In this document: positions 44,651 to 52,900 of the stretch, one piece after another | Layout: each line of letters opens with the position of its first letter | Position numbering within the stretch: position 1 is the stretch's first letter | Assembly (NCBI GenBank): GCA_009712635.1 | Contig: WASS01000020.1 | Location: forward strand, 124,001-188,000 | Reading direction: 5' to 3' | DNA: 64,000 bases | Source of the DNA: Hungatella sp. | GTDB taxonomy: Bacteria > Bacillota > Clostridia > Lachnospirales > Lachnospiraceae | Program-made: the position numbers and the translations under genes | Notes under the pieces: model-generated | Told to the model about the DNA's origin: nothing | The model's database searches: none | What the model saw: only the letters and a program-made list of their open reading frames with translations

Positions 44651-44827
44651 ATGCAGATAAAAGAATTTGACACCGTGTTATTGAAAGACGGAAGGGAAGC
44701 CAGTGTAATGGAAGCGTTTGACAATAAAGCCTTCATTGTTGATATTGGGAGTTCTTCAGAGGATTGGGAGACAATCAGTGTTACAATTGATCAAATAGAA
44801 AAAGTGCTTCAGCATTCAGTCGATTAA
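44651..44827 (+). CDS. Probable immunity protein, DUF4926-like (58 aa)
   Basis: MQIKEFDTVLLKDGREASVM, then DIGSSSEDWETISVTIDQIEKVL. This is the beta-rich pattern of DUF4926-type proteins (VxLKDGREGxVxE ... xxxTIxVxxDxIEKV), which I know as partners of DUF6883-type toxin domains. It directly follows the MuF toxin-like domain (AGGAGGTTTAGAAA as ribosome site). Pairing is inferred from position and pattern. Confidence 0.6.
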   Translation: MQIKEFDTVLLKDGREASVMEAFDNKAFIVDIGSSSEDWETISVTIDQIEKVLQHSVD

Positions 44828-44872
44828 TACCATCAGTCAGCAATATGACCGGTGGTATTTTTATATCCAAAA

Positions 44873-44888
44873 GTTGCGATATCGCAAC
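44873..44888. repeat. Perfect 16-bp palindrome
   Basis: GTTGCGATATCGCAAC, with a 13/16 related copy GTTGCAACATCGCAAC at 61688-61703. Both lie in short spacers just before genes in the structural operon. Possible protein-binding site or small RNA stem. Confidence 0.4.
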
Positions 44889-44904
44889 AGATAGGAGGCT
44901 TCCC

Positions 44905-45033
44905 TTGACTCAGCTTTGTTTAACAGGCCTATTTATTGCTGTTCTATATGACATTACAAAAGTGGTAATTAAAAAGATGGAACTGTCATACATGGACATG
45001 AAGAACCAGAAAGAAGGCAGGTATATGAATTAA
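44905..45033 (+). CDS. Small membrane protein (42 aa), TTG start
   Basis: MTQLCLTGLFIAVLYDITKV and a charged tail ending NQKEGRYMN. The start TTG at 44905 is set by AGGAGGCTTCCC. Single hydrophobic helix; function unknown. Confidence 0.45.
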   Translation: MTQLCLTGLFIAVLYDITKVVIKKMELSYMDMKNQKEGRYMN

Positions 45034-45184
45034 GGAGGTGATCCACAATCTCCCTTTGGGCGGCGGGGTGAAGCCTCCTACTGAACGACACAGCTTAGAA
45101 ACACGCAGGTAATCCTGGGTGTTATTTTTATGTTTAAGCAACGATCCGGGCAGAAGAACGGGACGGGGCGGAAAGGAAATTAAG
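45032..45184 (+). promoter_or_regulatory. Leader with full-length anti-16S Shine-Dalgarno sequence
   Basis: AAGGAGGTGATCCA (45032-45045) complements the last 14 conserved bases of the 16S rRNA 3' end. No ATG follows at a usable distance; the nearest candidates are a TTG at about 45054 opening a 19-codon frame and the GTG within the motif. CCTCCT at 45074-45079 could pair with AGGAGG and hide it. The scaffold gene starts 140 bases later with its own ribosome site. Confidence 0.5.
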
Positions 45185-45877
45185 ATGAGAAAAAAGAGTT
45201 TATACCCTGTTAATTTACATTTCTTTGGTCATGATGGTGACGGAGCCGGCGCAGCAGGTGGCGAAGGCAGCGGAACTGGTGAAGCGGGAAAAGAAGGATC
45301 TGGCGAAGGTGGAACTGGTGGAGATGGATCAGGAAAAGAGCAGGATCCTCCTAAAACAAAGACCTTTGATGAGATTCTGAAAGAAGGAAGCTATCAAGCA
45401 GAATTTGACCGTAGGGTGCAGAAAGCCCTGGGGACGGCCAAGGAAAAGTGGTCTGCGTTGATGGATGATAAGCTGTCCGAAGCAGAGAAGCTTTCCAAAA
45501 TGAATAAAGAGGAAAAGGAAGCGTATCTTCGTCAGAAGCATGAGAAAGACCTTCTGGACCGTGAATCCGCTATCACACGCCGGGAGCTTATGGCAGAAGC
45601 AAAGAATACCCTGGCAGAAAAGAAGCTTCCTGTCACTCTTGCAGAGGTATTAAATTATGCTGATGCAGATTCCTGCAGTAAGTCAATAACTGCCGTTGAG
45701 AAAGCATTCCAGGAGGCTGTACAGGCAGCAGTTGAAGAGAAGCTAAAAGGCGGCACTCCAATTAAGAAGGCTCCGCTAAACACATCCTTTACAAAGGAAC
45801 AGGTGGCTGTTATGACACCGGAAGAAATTAACAAGAATTGGGAAGCGATTTCCCAGGCCATGGCGACATGGAAATAA
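45185..45877 (+). CDS. Phage capsid scaffolding protein
   Basis: 230 aa. Glycine-rich N-terminal segment (about 20-55: GDGAGAAGGEGSGTGEAG), then a charged coiled-coil region (FDRRVQKALGTAKEKWSALM, EAEKLSKMNKEEKEAYLRQK) typical of DUF4355/scaffold proteins that direct procapsid assembly. It lies immediately before the capsid gene. The ATG at 45185 with GGAAAGGAAATTAAG is chosen over the upstream in-frame codon at 45119. Confidence 0.86.
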   Translation: MRKKSLYPVNLHFFGHDGDGAGAAGGEGSGTGEAGKEGSGEGGTGGDGSGKEQDPPKTKTFDEILKEGSYQAEFDRRVQKALGTAKEKWSALMDDKLSEAEKLSKMNKEEKEAYLRQKHEKDLLDRESAITRRELMAEAKNTLAEKKLPVTLAEVLNYADADSCSKSITAVEKAFQEAVQAAVEEKLKGGTPIKKAPLNTSFTKEQVAVMTPEEINKNWEAISQAMATWK

Positions 45878-45900
45878 CATTGAAAGAGAGGTAATTATTT

Positions 45901-46734
45901 ATGTCAGTAACAAATTTTATTCCTACGATCTGGAGTGCCAGATTGCTAGGACATTTAGACAAGAAACATGTATATGCGAATCTTCTTAACCGTGATTATG
46001 AAGGAGAAATCAAAAACTTTGGTGATACGGTAAAGATAAATCAGATCGGTGACGTGGAGATCAAGGACTATGCAAAAGGCGCCGATATTGAAGCACCTGA
46101 CGAATTAAGCGGGGATCAGCTCACCCTTACCATCGATCAGGCAAAATATTTTAACTTTGGGATCGATGATGTGGATGCAGCGCAGGTCAATCCCAAACTG
46201 ATGGATAAGGCTATGCTGAGAGCTGCTTACGGCATGAACGATGTGACGGATCGCTTTGCAGCCAATCTACTCTATATCGGGGTGGCAGCAGGAAATGTAC
46301 TAGGGAGTGATACAACGCCTATCGTTCCTACCGCAGCAGATGCGTATGATGCTCTGGTAGATCTTTCCACCCTTTTAACGGAGGCCAACGTTCCGGTGGA
46401 AGGGCGCTGGGTGGTTATTCCAGCATGGTATCATGGATTATTATTGAAAGACAAACGTTTTACAGGAAACGGTACGGATTATAATAAAGCAATTCTGGAG
46501 GGCGGTGAAGTCGGTGTGGCAGCTGGTTTTAGCGTAAACCTTTCCAACAACGTACCGAACGCCACCGGAACAAAGTACAAAATTATCGCAGGAACAAATG
46601 AAGCGGGATCTTACGCAGAACAAATTTTAAAAACTGAAGCATACCGTCCGGAAAAACGTTTCTCTGATGCCGTAAAGGGCTTACACGTGTATGGCGCTAA
46701 GATATTACAGCCTAAGTGTATTGCAGTTTCATGA
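45901..46734 (+). CDS. Major capsid protein, last residues changed by inversion
   Basis: 277 aa, P22-coat/phage capsid family type (MSVTNFIPTIWSARLLGHLD, KNFGDTVKINQIGDVEIKDY, WVVIPAWYHGLLLKDKRF). The frame now ends IAVS with TGA at 46732, at the left junction of an inverted block. Joining 46728 to the reverse complement of the right junction would give IAVLTANKS, then TAA, then GGAGGGG and the ATG of the next gene. So the original C-terminus was probably a few residues longer and different. Confidence 0.87.
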   Translation: MSVTNFIPTIWSARLLGHLDKKHVYANLLNRDYEGEIKNFGDTVKINQIGDVEIKDYAKGADIEAPDELSGDQLTLTIDQAKYFNFGIDDVDAAQVNPKLMDKAMLRAAYGMNDVTDRFAANLLYIGVAAGNVLGSDTTPIVPTAADAYDALVDLSTLLTEANVPVEGRWVVIPAWYHGLLLKDKRFTGNGTDYNKAILEGGEVGVAAGFSVNLSNNVPNATGTKYKIIAGTNEAGSYAEQILKTEAYRPEKRFSDAVKGLHVYGAKILQPKCIAVS

Positions 46735-47069
46735 ATCCACCAGGGTGATTGTGTATAGGAAGGCGAAACTTTAGGAGATATTCCTGCATGATCTGCCTCT
46801 CCTTTCGGACCGGTACCAAATTCTACATAAGGACCATGCTTCTTATTCGTATAAGCTGCTCCGATCACCTTCTCATCCTGACTGTAAACAGACGTTTTAA
46901 TGCTCTCCCGTAATTCTCCATCATTAACTGGACATAATAGCTTTGCTTCGCCCTGCACCATTTTAATGGAAGCACCGACTGCTTTTTCCAATCCCGGACC
47001 CGTAACATTGCCGGTCATGTTGTTATACTTTTTCATGAGGCTATCAAGCCCCTTTATACCGCCCGTCAT
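46611..47069 (-). pseudogene. HK97 gp10-like gene, N-terminal part, in inverted block
   Basis: Residues 1-114 are phage tail-completion/HK97 gp10-like (GIKGLDSLMKKYNNMTGNV, HGPYVEFGTGPKGEADH, YTQSPWWIHE) and end at about 46728. The rest of this frame is antisense to the capsid gene and has no meaning. The missing C-terminal half lies at 48077-48274 on the + strand. Overlaps the head-closure gene as ATGA, as in an intact operon. Confidence 0.85.
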
Positions 47070-47437
47070 AACTTCTCCAATTCCATGTACAGCTGCCGGT
47101 ATGGTCGGATGACTATGATCTTATAATCCGGATCTGATCCTCCTGGTACATAAACACAGAATCCATCACCTTCACGAAATAGCTGAGATCCCAGGAGATA
47201 ACTGACACGACCTTTTTCATCGGTTTCTACTGTGTACGTTCCATCAATCCGGCAGTTACGAATATAGGAAAGCTTCTGCCCGTACATTTCCGCCTGCAGC
47301 TTACCGCCTGCGGGCCAGATCTCAGCAGTAACAGGCTTTGCTTCCCCAAACTCAATATAGGAGTTTCCTTCATTGTCTTTCTTGGCTTCTGCAGGTCTAA
47401 GATGATACTGTTTCAGCCGGTTCCGTTTTAGTCTCAT
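47066..47437 (-). CDS. Phage head closure protein
   Basis: 123 aa, gp16/head-closure beta-barrel type (MRLKRNRLKQYHLRPAEAKK, AEIWPAGGKLQAEMYGQKLSY, YKIIVIRPYRQLYMELEKL). It seals the connector after packaging. AGGAGGTAGAACTT precedes the ATG. It lies in the block inverted relative to all other structural genes, so it is cut off from the main operon promoter. Confidence 0.8.
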   Translation of the reverse strand: MRLKRNRLKQYHLRPAEAKKDNEGNSYIEFGEAKPVTAEIWPAGGKLQAEMYGQKLSYIRNCRIDGTYTVETDEKGRVSYLLGSQLFREGDGFCVYVPGGSDPDYKIIVIRPYRQLYMELEKL

Positions 47438-47732
47438 AAGTTCTACCTCCTACACGCACCAACCGATATCGGTCCAGTGTGCCGTAAATATGTTTCGGGG
47501 CATCTTCAAAGCTGTAGCTTTCCCCGCCTTCACTCCGGCCAGACTCCCCCTCTGTCCCCATGCGGTTTAAGGCAATTACTGCCAGATCCCTTACGGTCTT
47601 TAATAATGCCGGGGGTAGCTCCGTCCGGTTGGTATAAGCAAGAACATATTCCTTCGCATCTTCAAGCAAAAGGGAGAGCAATTCTGTATCACTCTCCCCG
47701 GTCAGCTTTTTCAGTTTTTCAACTTCTTCCAA
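47397..47732 (-). CDS. Phage head-tail connector protein
   Basis: 111 aa, gp6/gp15-like adaptor (VEKLKKLTGESDTELLSLLL, AKEYVLAYTNRTELP, LKTVRDLAVIALNRMG). Overlaps head closure by 41 bases and follows the HeH protein gene directly. Part of the inverted block. Confidence 0.82.
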   Translation of the reverse strand: MEEVEKLKKLTGESDTELLSLLLEDAKEYVLAYTNRTELPPALLKTVRDLAVIALNRMGTEGESGRSEGGESYSFEDAPKHIYGTLDRYRLVRVGGRTYETKTEPAETVSS

Positions 47733-48044
47733 TTACATCACTTCCTTTAAGACAGCCAGAAGATCTTCTTTACCAAGGGAGGAAGCACCCTCAATTCCCT
47801 TTTCTTTTGCAAGTGCCTTTAATTCAGGTACGGTCATATCTTCCATGTTCTTTTGTGACCCTGCTGGAGTTTCAGGTTGATCTGAAGTTTGAGGATCCTC
47901 CGCTTCTTTTATATTTTCAATACCCATAATTATCGGATTCTCTGATGTCACATCATAGCACTCTACATCTTTTTGGCAGATCTTAATTACATCTTTATTA
48001 CTACATTCCTGTACAAGACCTGTTTTTTTATTCTTAATAAACAT
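47733..48044 (-). CDS. Small head-associated protein with HeH/Rho-N-like C-terminus
   Basis: 103 aa. The C-terminal 35 residues (MTVPELKALAKEKGIEGASS, LGKEDLLAVLKEVM) form a HeH/Rho N-like SAP-type fold, often found between capsid and connector genes. Its ribosome site, TTAAGGAGGGGCCTATT, lies at the right edge of the inverted block and would have followed the capsid stop. Confidence 0.78.
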   Translation of the reverse strand: MFIKNKKTGLVQECSNKDVIKICQKDVECYDVTSENPIIMGIENIKEAEDPQTSDQPETPAGSQKNMEDMTVPELKALAKEKGIEGASSLGKEDLLAVLKEVM

Positions 48045-48067
48045 AATAGGCCCCTCCTTAACTCTTA

Positions 48068-48274
48068 TTGGCTGTCAGAAGCCAGATTGATGCAGCCACG
48101 GCGGAAAAGTATAATATGTTCCATATTGATACGCCGGAGGGACGCTTTTATCAGAGTTCCGGACAGGCAGCGCAACCCTTTATGTATCCGGCCCTTAAAA
48201 ACAATGAAGATCGGGCAACTCGTAATATAAAGAATTATCTGGCAAGAGAAATTAAAAAGGCGGTGCAGGATTGA
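48068..48274 (+). pseudogene. HK97 gp10-like gene, C-terminal part
   Basis: Carries SQIDAATAEKYNMFHID, FYQSSGQAAQPFMYPALKNN and NYLAREIKKAVQD, the typical ending of this tail-completion family. It begins at the right junction of the inverted block and has no ribosome site, so it is probably not translated. The genuine part starts at about 48077. Confidence 0.85.
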
Positions 48275-48630
48275 TTAATGTAAAAGATGAAGTATACGCA
48301 GCTCTTTGTACTGTCACTGACAACGTGACGGACTTCTATCCAAGAGACTGGGAAAAAGATCTTGCAATCCAGTACATGGAAGAAGATAACAAGGTCATGG
48401 AATATACAGACATGAAAGAGCAAAAGGCGTACTGCCGGTATCGTATCGATATTTGGGCGAGAAGAAGCACCTCAGTGGCGGCTGTTGCTGTTGATCAGGC
48501 TATAGCAGCCCTGGGGCTTAAACGCATTCAGTGCATGGACGTAGAGGATCCCAGCGGTTTAAAGCATAAGCAAATGCGGTATGAAATGGTAATTGATGTA
48601 AAGACCAAACAGGTCTATCACAGCTATTAG
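48271..48630 (+). CDS. Phage tail completion/terminator-like protein (119 aa)
   Basis: Begins at TTG 48271, overlapping the gp10 fragment stop. RYRIDIWARRSTSVAAVAVD, then MRYEMVIDVKTKQVYHSY, fits the tail-terminator/joining proteins found between gp10 and the tail tube gene. Position supports the role; with gp10 broken upstream, translational coupling would be lost. Confidence 0.65.
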   Translation: MINVKDEVYAALCTVTDNVTDFYPRDWEKDLAIQYMEEDNKVMEYTDMKEQKAYCRYRIDIWARRSTSVAAVAVDQAIAALGLKRIQCMDVEDPSGLKHKQMRYEMVIDVKTKQVYHSY

Positions 48631-48645
48631 AGAGGAGACAGATAA

Positions 48646-49056
48646 ATGTTAGCAAATGGGATAACCCTTGGAATGAAAAAGAAGGGAGAAAGCACCTATT
48701 CAGATTTGCCAGGACTGAAGGAAGTTCCAGAGCTTGGCGTGGATCCAGAAAAGGTGGATAATACGACACTGGCTGATAAAATGAAACACTCAGAACTTGG
48801 TATCGGTGATCCCGGAGATCTGGCTTATAAGTTCAAGTGGGAGAATGAAGTAAATTCTTCGTATCGGAAATTACGTGATGTTGCGGATGAAAAAGAAACG
48901 GTTTCTTTTGAACAGACGTTCCCGGACGGAACGAAGTTCCACTTTGACGCACAGTGCAGCGTAAAGGTCGGAGGTGGTGGAGTCAATGCAGCCATTGAAT
49001 ATACTCTCACCCTTGGATTGCAGACGGACATTGTAGTTGTGGATCCTATAGCTTAA
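48646..49056 (+). CDS. Major tail tube protein
   Basis: 136 aa. MLANGITLGMKKKGESTYSD, EKVDNTTLADKMKHSELGIG, and a long beta-rich C-terminus match phage tail tube proteins that polymerise into the siphovirus tail. AGAGGAGACAGATAA precedes the ATG. Followed by the tail chaperones as expected. Confidence 0.82.
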   Translation: MLANGITLGMKKKGESTYSDLPGLKEVPELGVDPEKVDNTTLADKMKHSELGIGDPGDLAYKFKWENEVNSSYRKLRDVADEKETVSFEQTFPDGTKFHFDAQCSVKVGGGGVNAAIEYTLTLGLQTDIVVVDPIA

Positions 49057-49076
49057 GGAAAGGAAGGTAATACATA

Positions 49077-49514
49077 ATGAATTATGATTTAGATGAAGAG
49101 AATGTAAAAGAATCCTCAGTTAATGGGGAAGAAACAATGAAAAAGAAACGCGCGCCCTTTGCATACTGGAACGTGGGCGGAAAAGAACATAAGTTAAAGC
49201 TGACCACTTCCGTGATCTGTCAGCTGGAAGATAAATATAAGTGTAATCTTCTAAATATCCTGCAAAACTCAGGAGGAATGCCACCTCTGGCCATTATGCT
49301 CTCTATTACACAAGGCGCAATGAAGACCTGGGAGCATGGAGTCAAATATACTGATGTACAGGAAATGTTTGACAAGTACTGCGAGGAAGGCGGGACGCAG
49401 CTTTCCTTTATGACTGACGTACTCATGCCTATTTACAGTGTGTCCGGTTTTTTCTCGGAGGACCAGCAGACGGAGATGGATCGGAAGCTGGAGGAAGTAA
49501 AGGAAGTCATGTAA
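49077..49514 (+). CDS. Tail assembly chaperone (G-like)
   Basis: 145 aa, DUF6096-like (FAYWNVGGKEHKLKLTTSVI, LPLAIMLSITQGAMK-like, TDVQEMFDKYCEEGGTQLSF). Together with its frameshift extension it should chaperone the tape measure protein. A slippery heptamer lies at 49448-49454, before the stop. Start at 49077 or an internal ATG at 49137; the family core starts near the latter. Confidence 0.78.
   Translation: MNYDLDEENVKESSVNGEETMKKKRAPFAYWNVGGKEHKLKLTTSVICQLEDKYKCNLLNILQNSGGMPPLAIMLSITQGAMKTWEHGVKYTDVQEMFDKYCEEGGTQLSFMTDVLMPIYSVSGFFSEDQQTEMDRKLEEVKEVM
49448..49454 (+). other. Predicted -1 ribosomal frameshift site
   Basis: T TTT TTC in frame (codons GGT TTT TTC at 49446-49454). After a -1 slip the frame is open through ADGDGSEAGGSKGSHVNKTL and on into the downstream chaperone to 49918. 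This mirrors the G/GT arrangement of lambda-type tails. Confidence 0.72.
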
Positions 49515-49918
49515 ATAAAACCTTATCGGATTTTATATATGAAATTTATCCCATCGCATTAGATTGCGGATTCAGTCCAGAGCAGTTTTGGAATCTTTCA
49601 TTGGCAGAGATTCAGGATTCCCTGAAAAGCTTTGAACGAAAAGAGCGAAAGAAAACAAAGCAAAGGCTGGTTGAAAAGCATTTTCTGGCACAGGATATTG
49701 CTCAGTATGTGAGCCTTGTTGTCAATGGCTCAAAGGATACGAAGCTTTTAGAATTATGGGATTATTTCCCGGAATTATTTGAATCAGAGGACACTAATTC
49801 TGAGAAAAAGAGACAGGAGCGCGCACTGGCGGTGTACAAAGCACAGATGATTGACTTTGCACATCGCCATAACCATGCCAGGACGGGAGGTGGTAACGCT
49901 GGAAGGCATGACGCTTGA
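49455..49918 (+). CDS. Tail assembly chaperone GT extension (expressed by -1 frameshift)
   Basis: This frame has no good start of its own; the first possible TTG is at 49601 without a ribosome site. The upstream codons NKTLSDFIYEIYPIALDCGF and PEQFWNLSLAEIQDSL are clearly family-like and already begin before that TTG. The C-terminus (DFAHRHNHARTGGGNAGRHD) overlaps the tape measure start. Made as a fusion to the gene at 49077. Confidence 0.72.
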
Positions 49919-52900
49919 AAAACTTCAGGTTATCATTGAGGCATATACAAAGCCTTACCGTGATGAACTGGAGAAAGTAAAAAAGCAAACAACAAATACC
50001 GCAGCGCATGTGGAGCGGCAGACCTCACGGATGGCATCCTCTTTTAAGAAGATTGCTGCAGTTGTGACTGCCGCTCTTAGCATTACCGCCATTGTTGCTT
50101 TTGGCAGGTCGTGCATTGATTTAGGATCGCAGCTGGCAGAGGTAGATAACGTCATACAACAGGCGGTCCCCAGTATGGAGGGGCGGATTGATTCTTTTGC
50201 TAAGAATGCGATAGAGAAGTTCGGTATGTCGGAGATATCGGCAAAACGATATGCCGGTGTATTTTCTTCCATGGCAAGGGGATTTAAGTTCTCGGAAGAA
50301 TCAGCAGCCTCCATGGGTATGACCCTTACCGGTCTGGCTGCGGATGTAGCCTCCTTTTATGACACAAGCCAGTCAGAAGCGTTTACAAAGTTAAAATCCG
50401 TATTCACAGGTGAGACTGAGACGCTAAAAGATCTGGGTGTCGTTATGACACAGGCTGCCCTTGATGCCTGGGCTCTTGAAAATGGATATGGCAAAGTAAC
50501 AGCCAAAATGTCAGAGGCGGAAAAAGTTGCACTCCGATACGCCTTTGTACAGGACAAACTGCGTTTTGCAAATGGAGACTTCGCCCGTACATCAGGAAGC
50601 TGGGCGAACCAGGTCAGAATATTGACAGAGCGGTTTAATGCTTTAAAGGCAACTATCGGACAGGGACTTATAAATGCCTTTACACCAGTAATCCAGGTAA
50701 TTAATATTGTACTATCTAAGCTGCAGACAATGGCAAACTATTTCAAAGCCTTTACATCTGCGCTGTTTGGAGACAGGGGCGGAAACGGAAATGGCGTGGC
50801 TGACACCATGGATAATGCAGCGGGATCTTCCGGAGCGGTAGCCGATAATCTTGGTAATGCGGCTAAGTCTGCCAAGGAAATGAATAAGCAGCTGTCAGCA
50901 TTTGATGAGCTTAATAATTTAAGTTCCAGCAATGGAAAAGACGGAGGGAGCGGCGGAGCTGTCCCGGACTTAGGAAATCTAAATGGTGAACTGTTTTCCG
51001 GTGTTACAGTTAATCCCGCCCTGGAAGCATCGGCGCAAAAGATTAAGGATTTAGTGGATTCCATCAAAGAAGCTGCCGAGCCTACCAGGGTAGCACTGGA
51101 ACGATTGTGGAATGAAGGTCTTGCAAAGTTTGGAACCTTTGTCTGGACTGGATTAAGAGATTTTTACCATGAGTTTTTAGTACCTCTTGGAAAATGGACT
51201 CTTGGAACCGGTATCCCCATGTTTGCAGATGCAGTCAATAATTTCCTCATGAAGGTAAACTGGCCGGTAATCAATGAAGCCCTCAGAAACTTCTGGAGGG
51301 CGTTGGAACCATTTGCCGAAAAAGTGGGAGAAGGGCTTCTAAAGTTCTTCTATGATTTACTAAACGTTGGCGCAGGTTTTATTAATGTAGTAGTCCCCGG
51401 TGGACTAAATGCAATAGCAAAAGCATTAAATTCCATTGATCCGGACAATGCGGAGCGAATTGGATATGCCCTGGGAGTAATTGCTACAGCATTAATCGGG
51501 TTTAAAGCAATAACGGAAGTTCTTGATTCCATAAAAACATTTATCACTTTTGTTTCAGGTCTTAAGATTATTTCTGTACTAAAAAATTTAATCGAGATGA
51601 TAGCGGTTGTTAGAATAGGTGCTGGAACTTTTTCGGAAGCCTTGGCTGTTTATTTTCCTAAAATCGCAGGAGTAGTAAAGTTTTTTAAAGATTTTGCAGA
51701 AATGATTCTGGTCATAAAGACAGGTGCCGGGACATTTGGTGATGCCCTGGCAGTATACTTCCCTAAGATATCTGGATTTTTTACATCGATATTGAAATTC
51801 GGGAACGGTCTATCAGCCCTTACACAGGGATTAAGTGGATCGGCAGCATTTGAGGTAATTGTAGTAGAGATCCTTGGGTGGATTAACAGTGCGCTTGAAA
51901 AGCTACTTCCTGACTGGGTGAATAAATTCTTTGGCAATCTAATTTCAGGACTTGTTTCCGGAGCCGTAGTCGGTTCTTGGATACCTGGACTTGGTACTCT
52001 TGCCGGTGCGATTGTAGGCGGAATAATAGGCGCGTTAAACGGCATTGAGATTGACGGAAAAAGTATTCTTAAGATCATTGGTGATAAAATCTTTAACTGG
52101 GATACCATGCAGAGCCTTTTTAAGACCGCAGAAGATGCGTTTAAAAGAGCATTTTCAGGTAATGAGGCATGGTATGAAATAGGCGCAGATATTCTTCTTG
52201 GAATAGGCGCAGGGATCAGCGGTGCTTTTGCATATCTCCTAGAGCCGATCGGGGACCTTCTGGACTGGATCGTGGAGGGAATCTGCAGTGTATTTGGGAT
52301 TCACTCCCCTGCGGAGTCCATGAAGCCATATGGAGGGTATATCCTGCTTGGAATCGTTGAGGGATTTAAAAACACTTTTGGAGAATGGACCACTGCTTTA
52401 AATGAATGGTACACAAATTATATTGCTCCCTGGTTTACGGTTCAGAAATGGAGTGACTTATATAAGACAATCAAAGAACAGATGAAAAAGACCTGGGACG
52501 AAACGGTGGGTCAGTGGAAGTCAGATATAGCCGGATGGTGGGATAAGGAAGTGAGTCCATGGTTTACTCTGGAGAAGTGGAAGGGGATCATGGCAAAAGT
52601 ACCGGAAGCTTTCACAACAACTTTCCGGAACGCCATTGATGGTGCCAGATCCTTATTCAATAAGTTCATTGACTGGCTGAATGAAAAGATGAAGTTCCAG
52701 TGGGACGGCGTAGAGATAGCCGGTAAGACAGTAATCGAAGGAGGATCGTTCCAGCTGTTCACAATTCCTCAGATCCCGGCTTTTGCCTCCGGAGGATATC
52801 CGACTACTGGTGAAATGTTCCTGGCCAGAGAATCCGGTCCTGAGCTTGTCGGACGGATCGGAAACCGTACAGCTGTTGCAAACAATGACCAGATTACTGA

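Larger units (their letters stand above)
46728..48079. other. Inverted block of about 1.35 kb in the head module
   Basis: Four genes on the - strand sit within a + strand operon. Re-inverting the block restores both a gp10-like gene (WWIHE + SQIDAATAEKYNMFHID) and a capsid end followed by a ribosome site. The junctions share only a TTC/GAA microhomology, so an illegitimate event is more likely than a site-specific one. Confidence 0.85.

Noticed and set aside
45032-45045. Fragment of a 16S rRNA gene
   Set aside because: Only 14 bases match and flanking bases diverge from rRNA immediately.
47477-47929. 150-aa + strand ORF opposite the connector genes
   Set aside because: The - strand frames carry recognisable connector and HeH proteins with ribosome sites; this one is Pro/Ser-rich shadow sequence.
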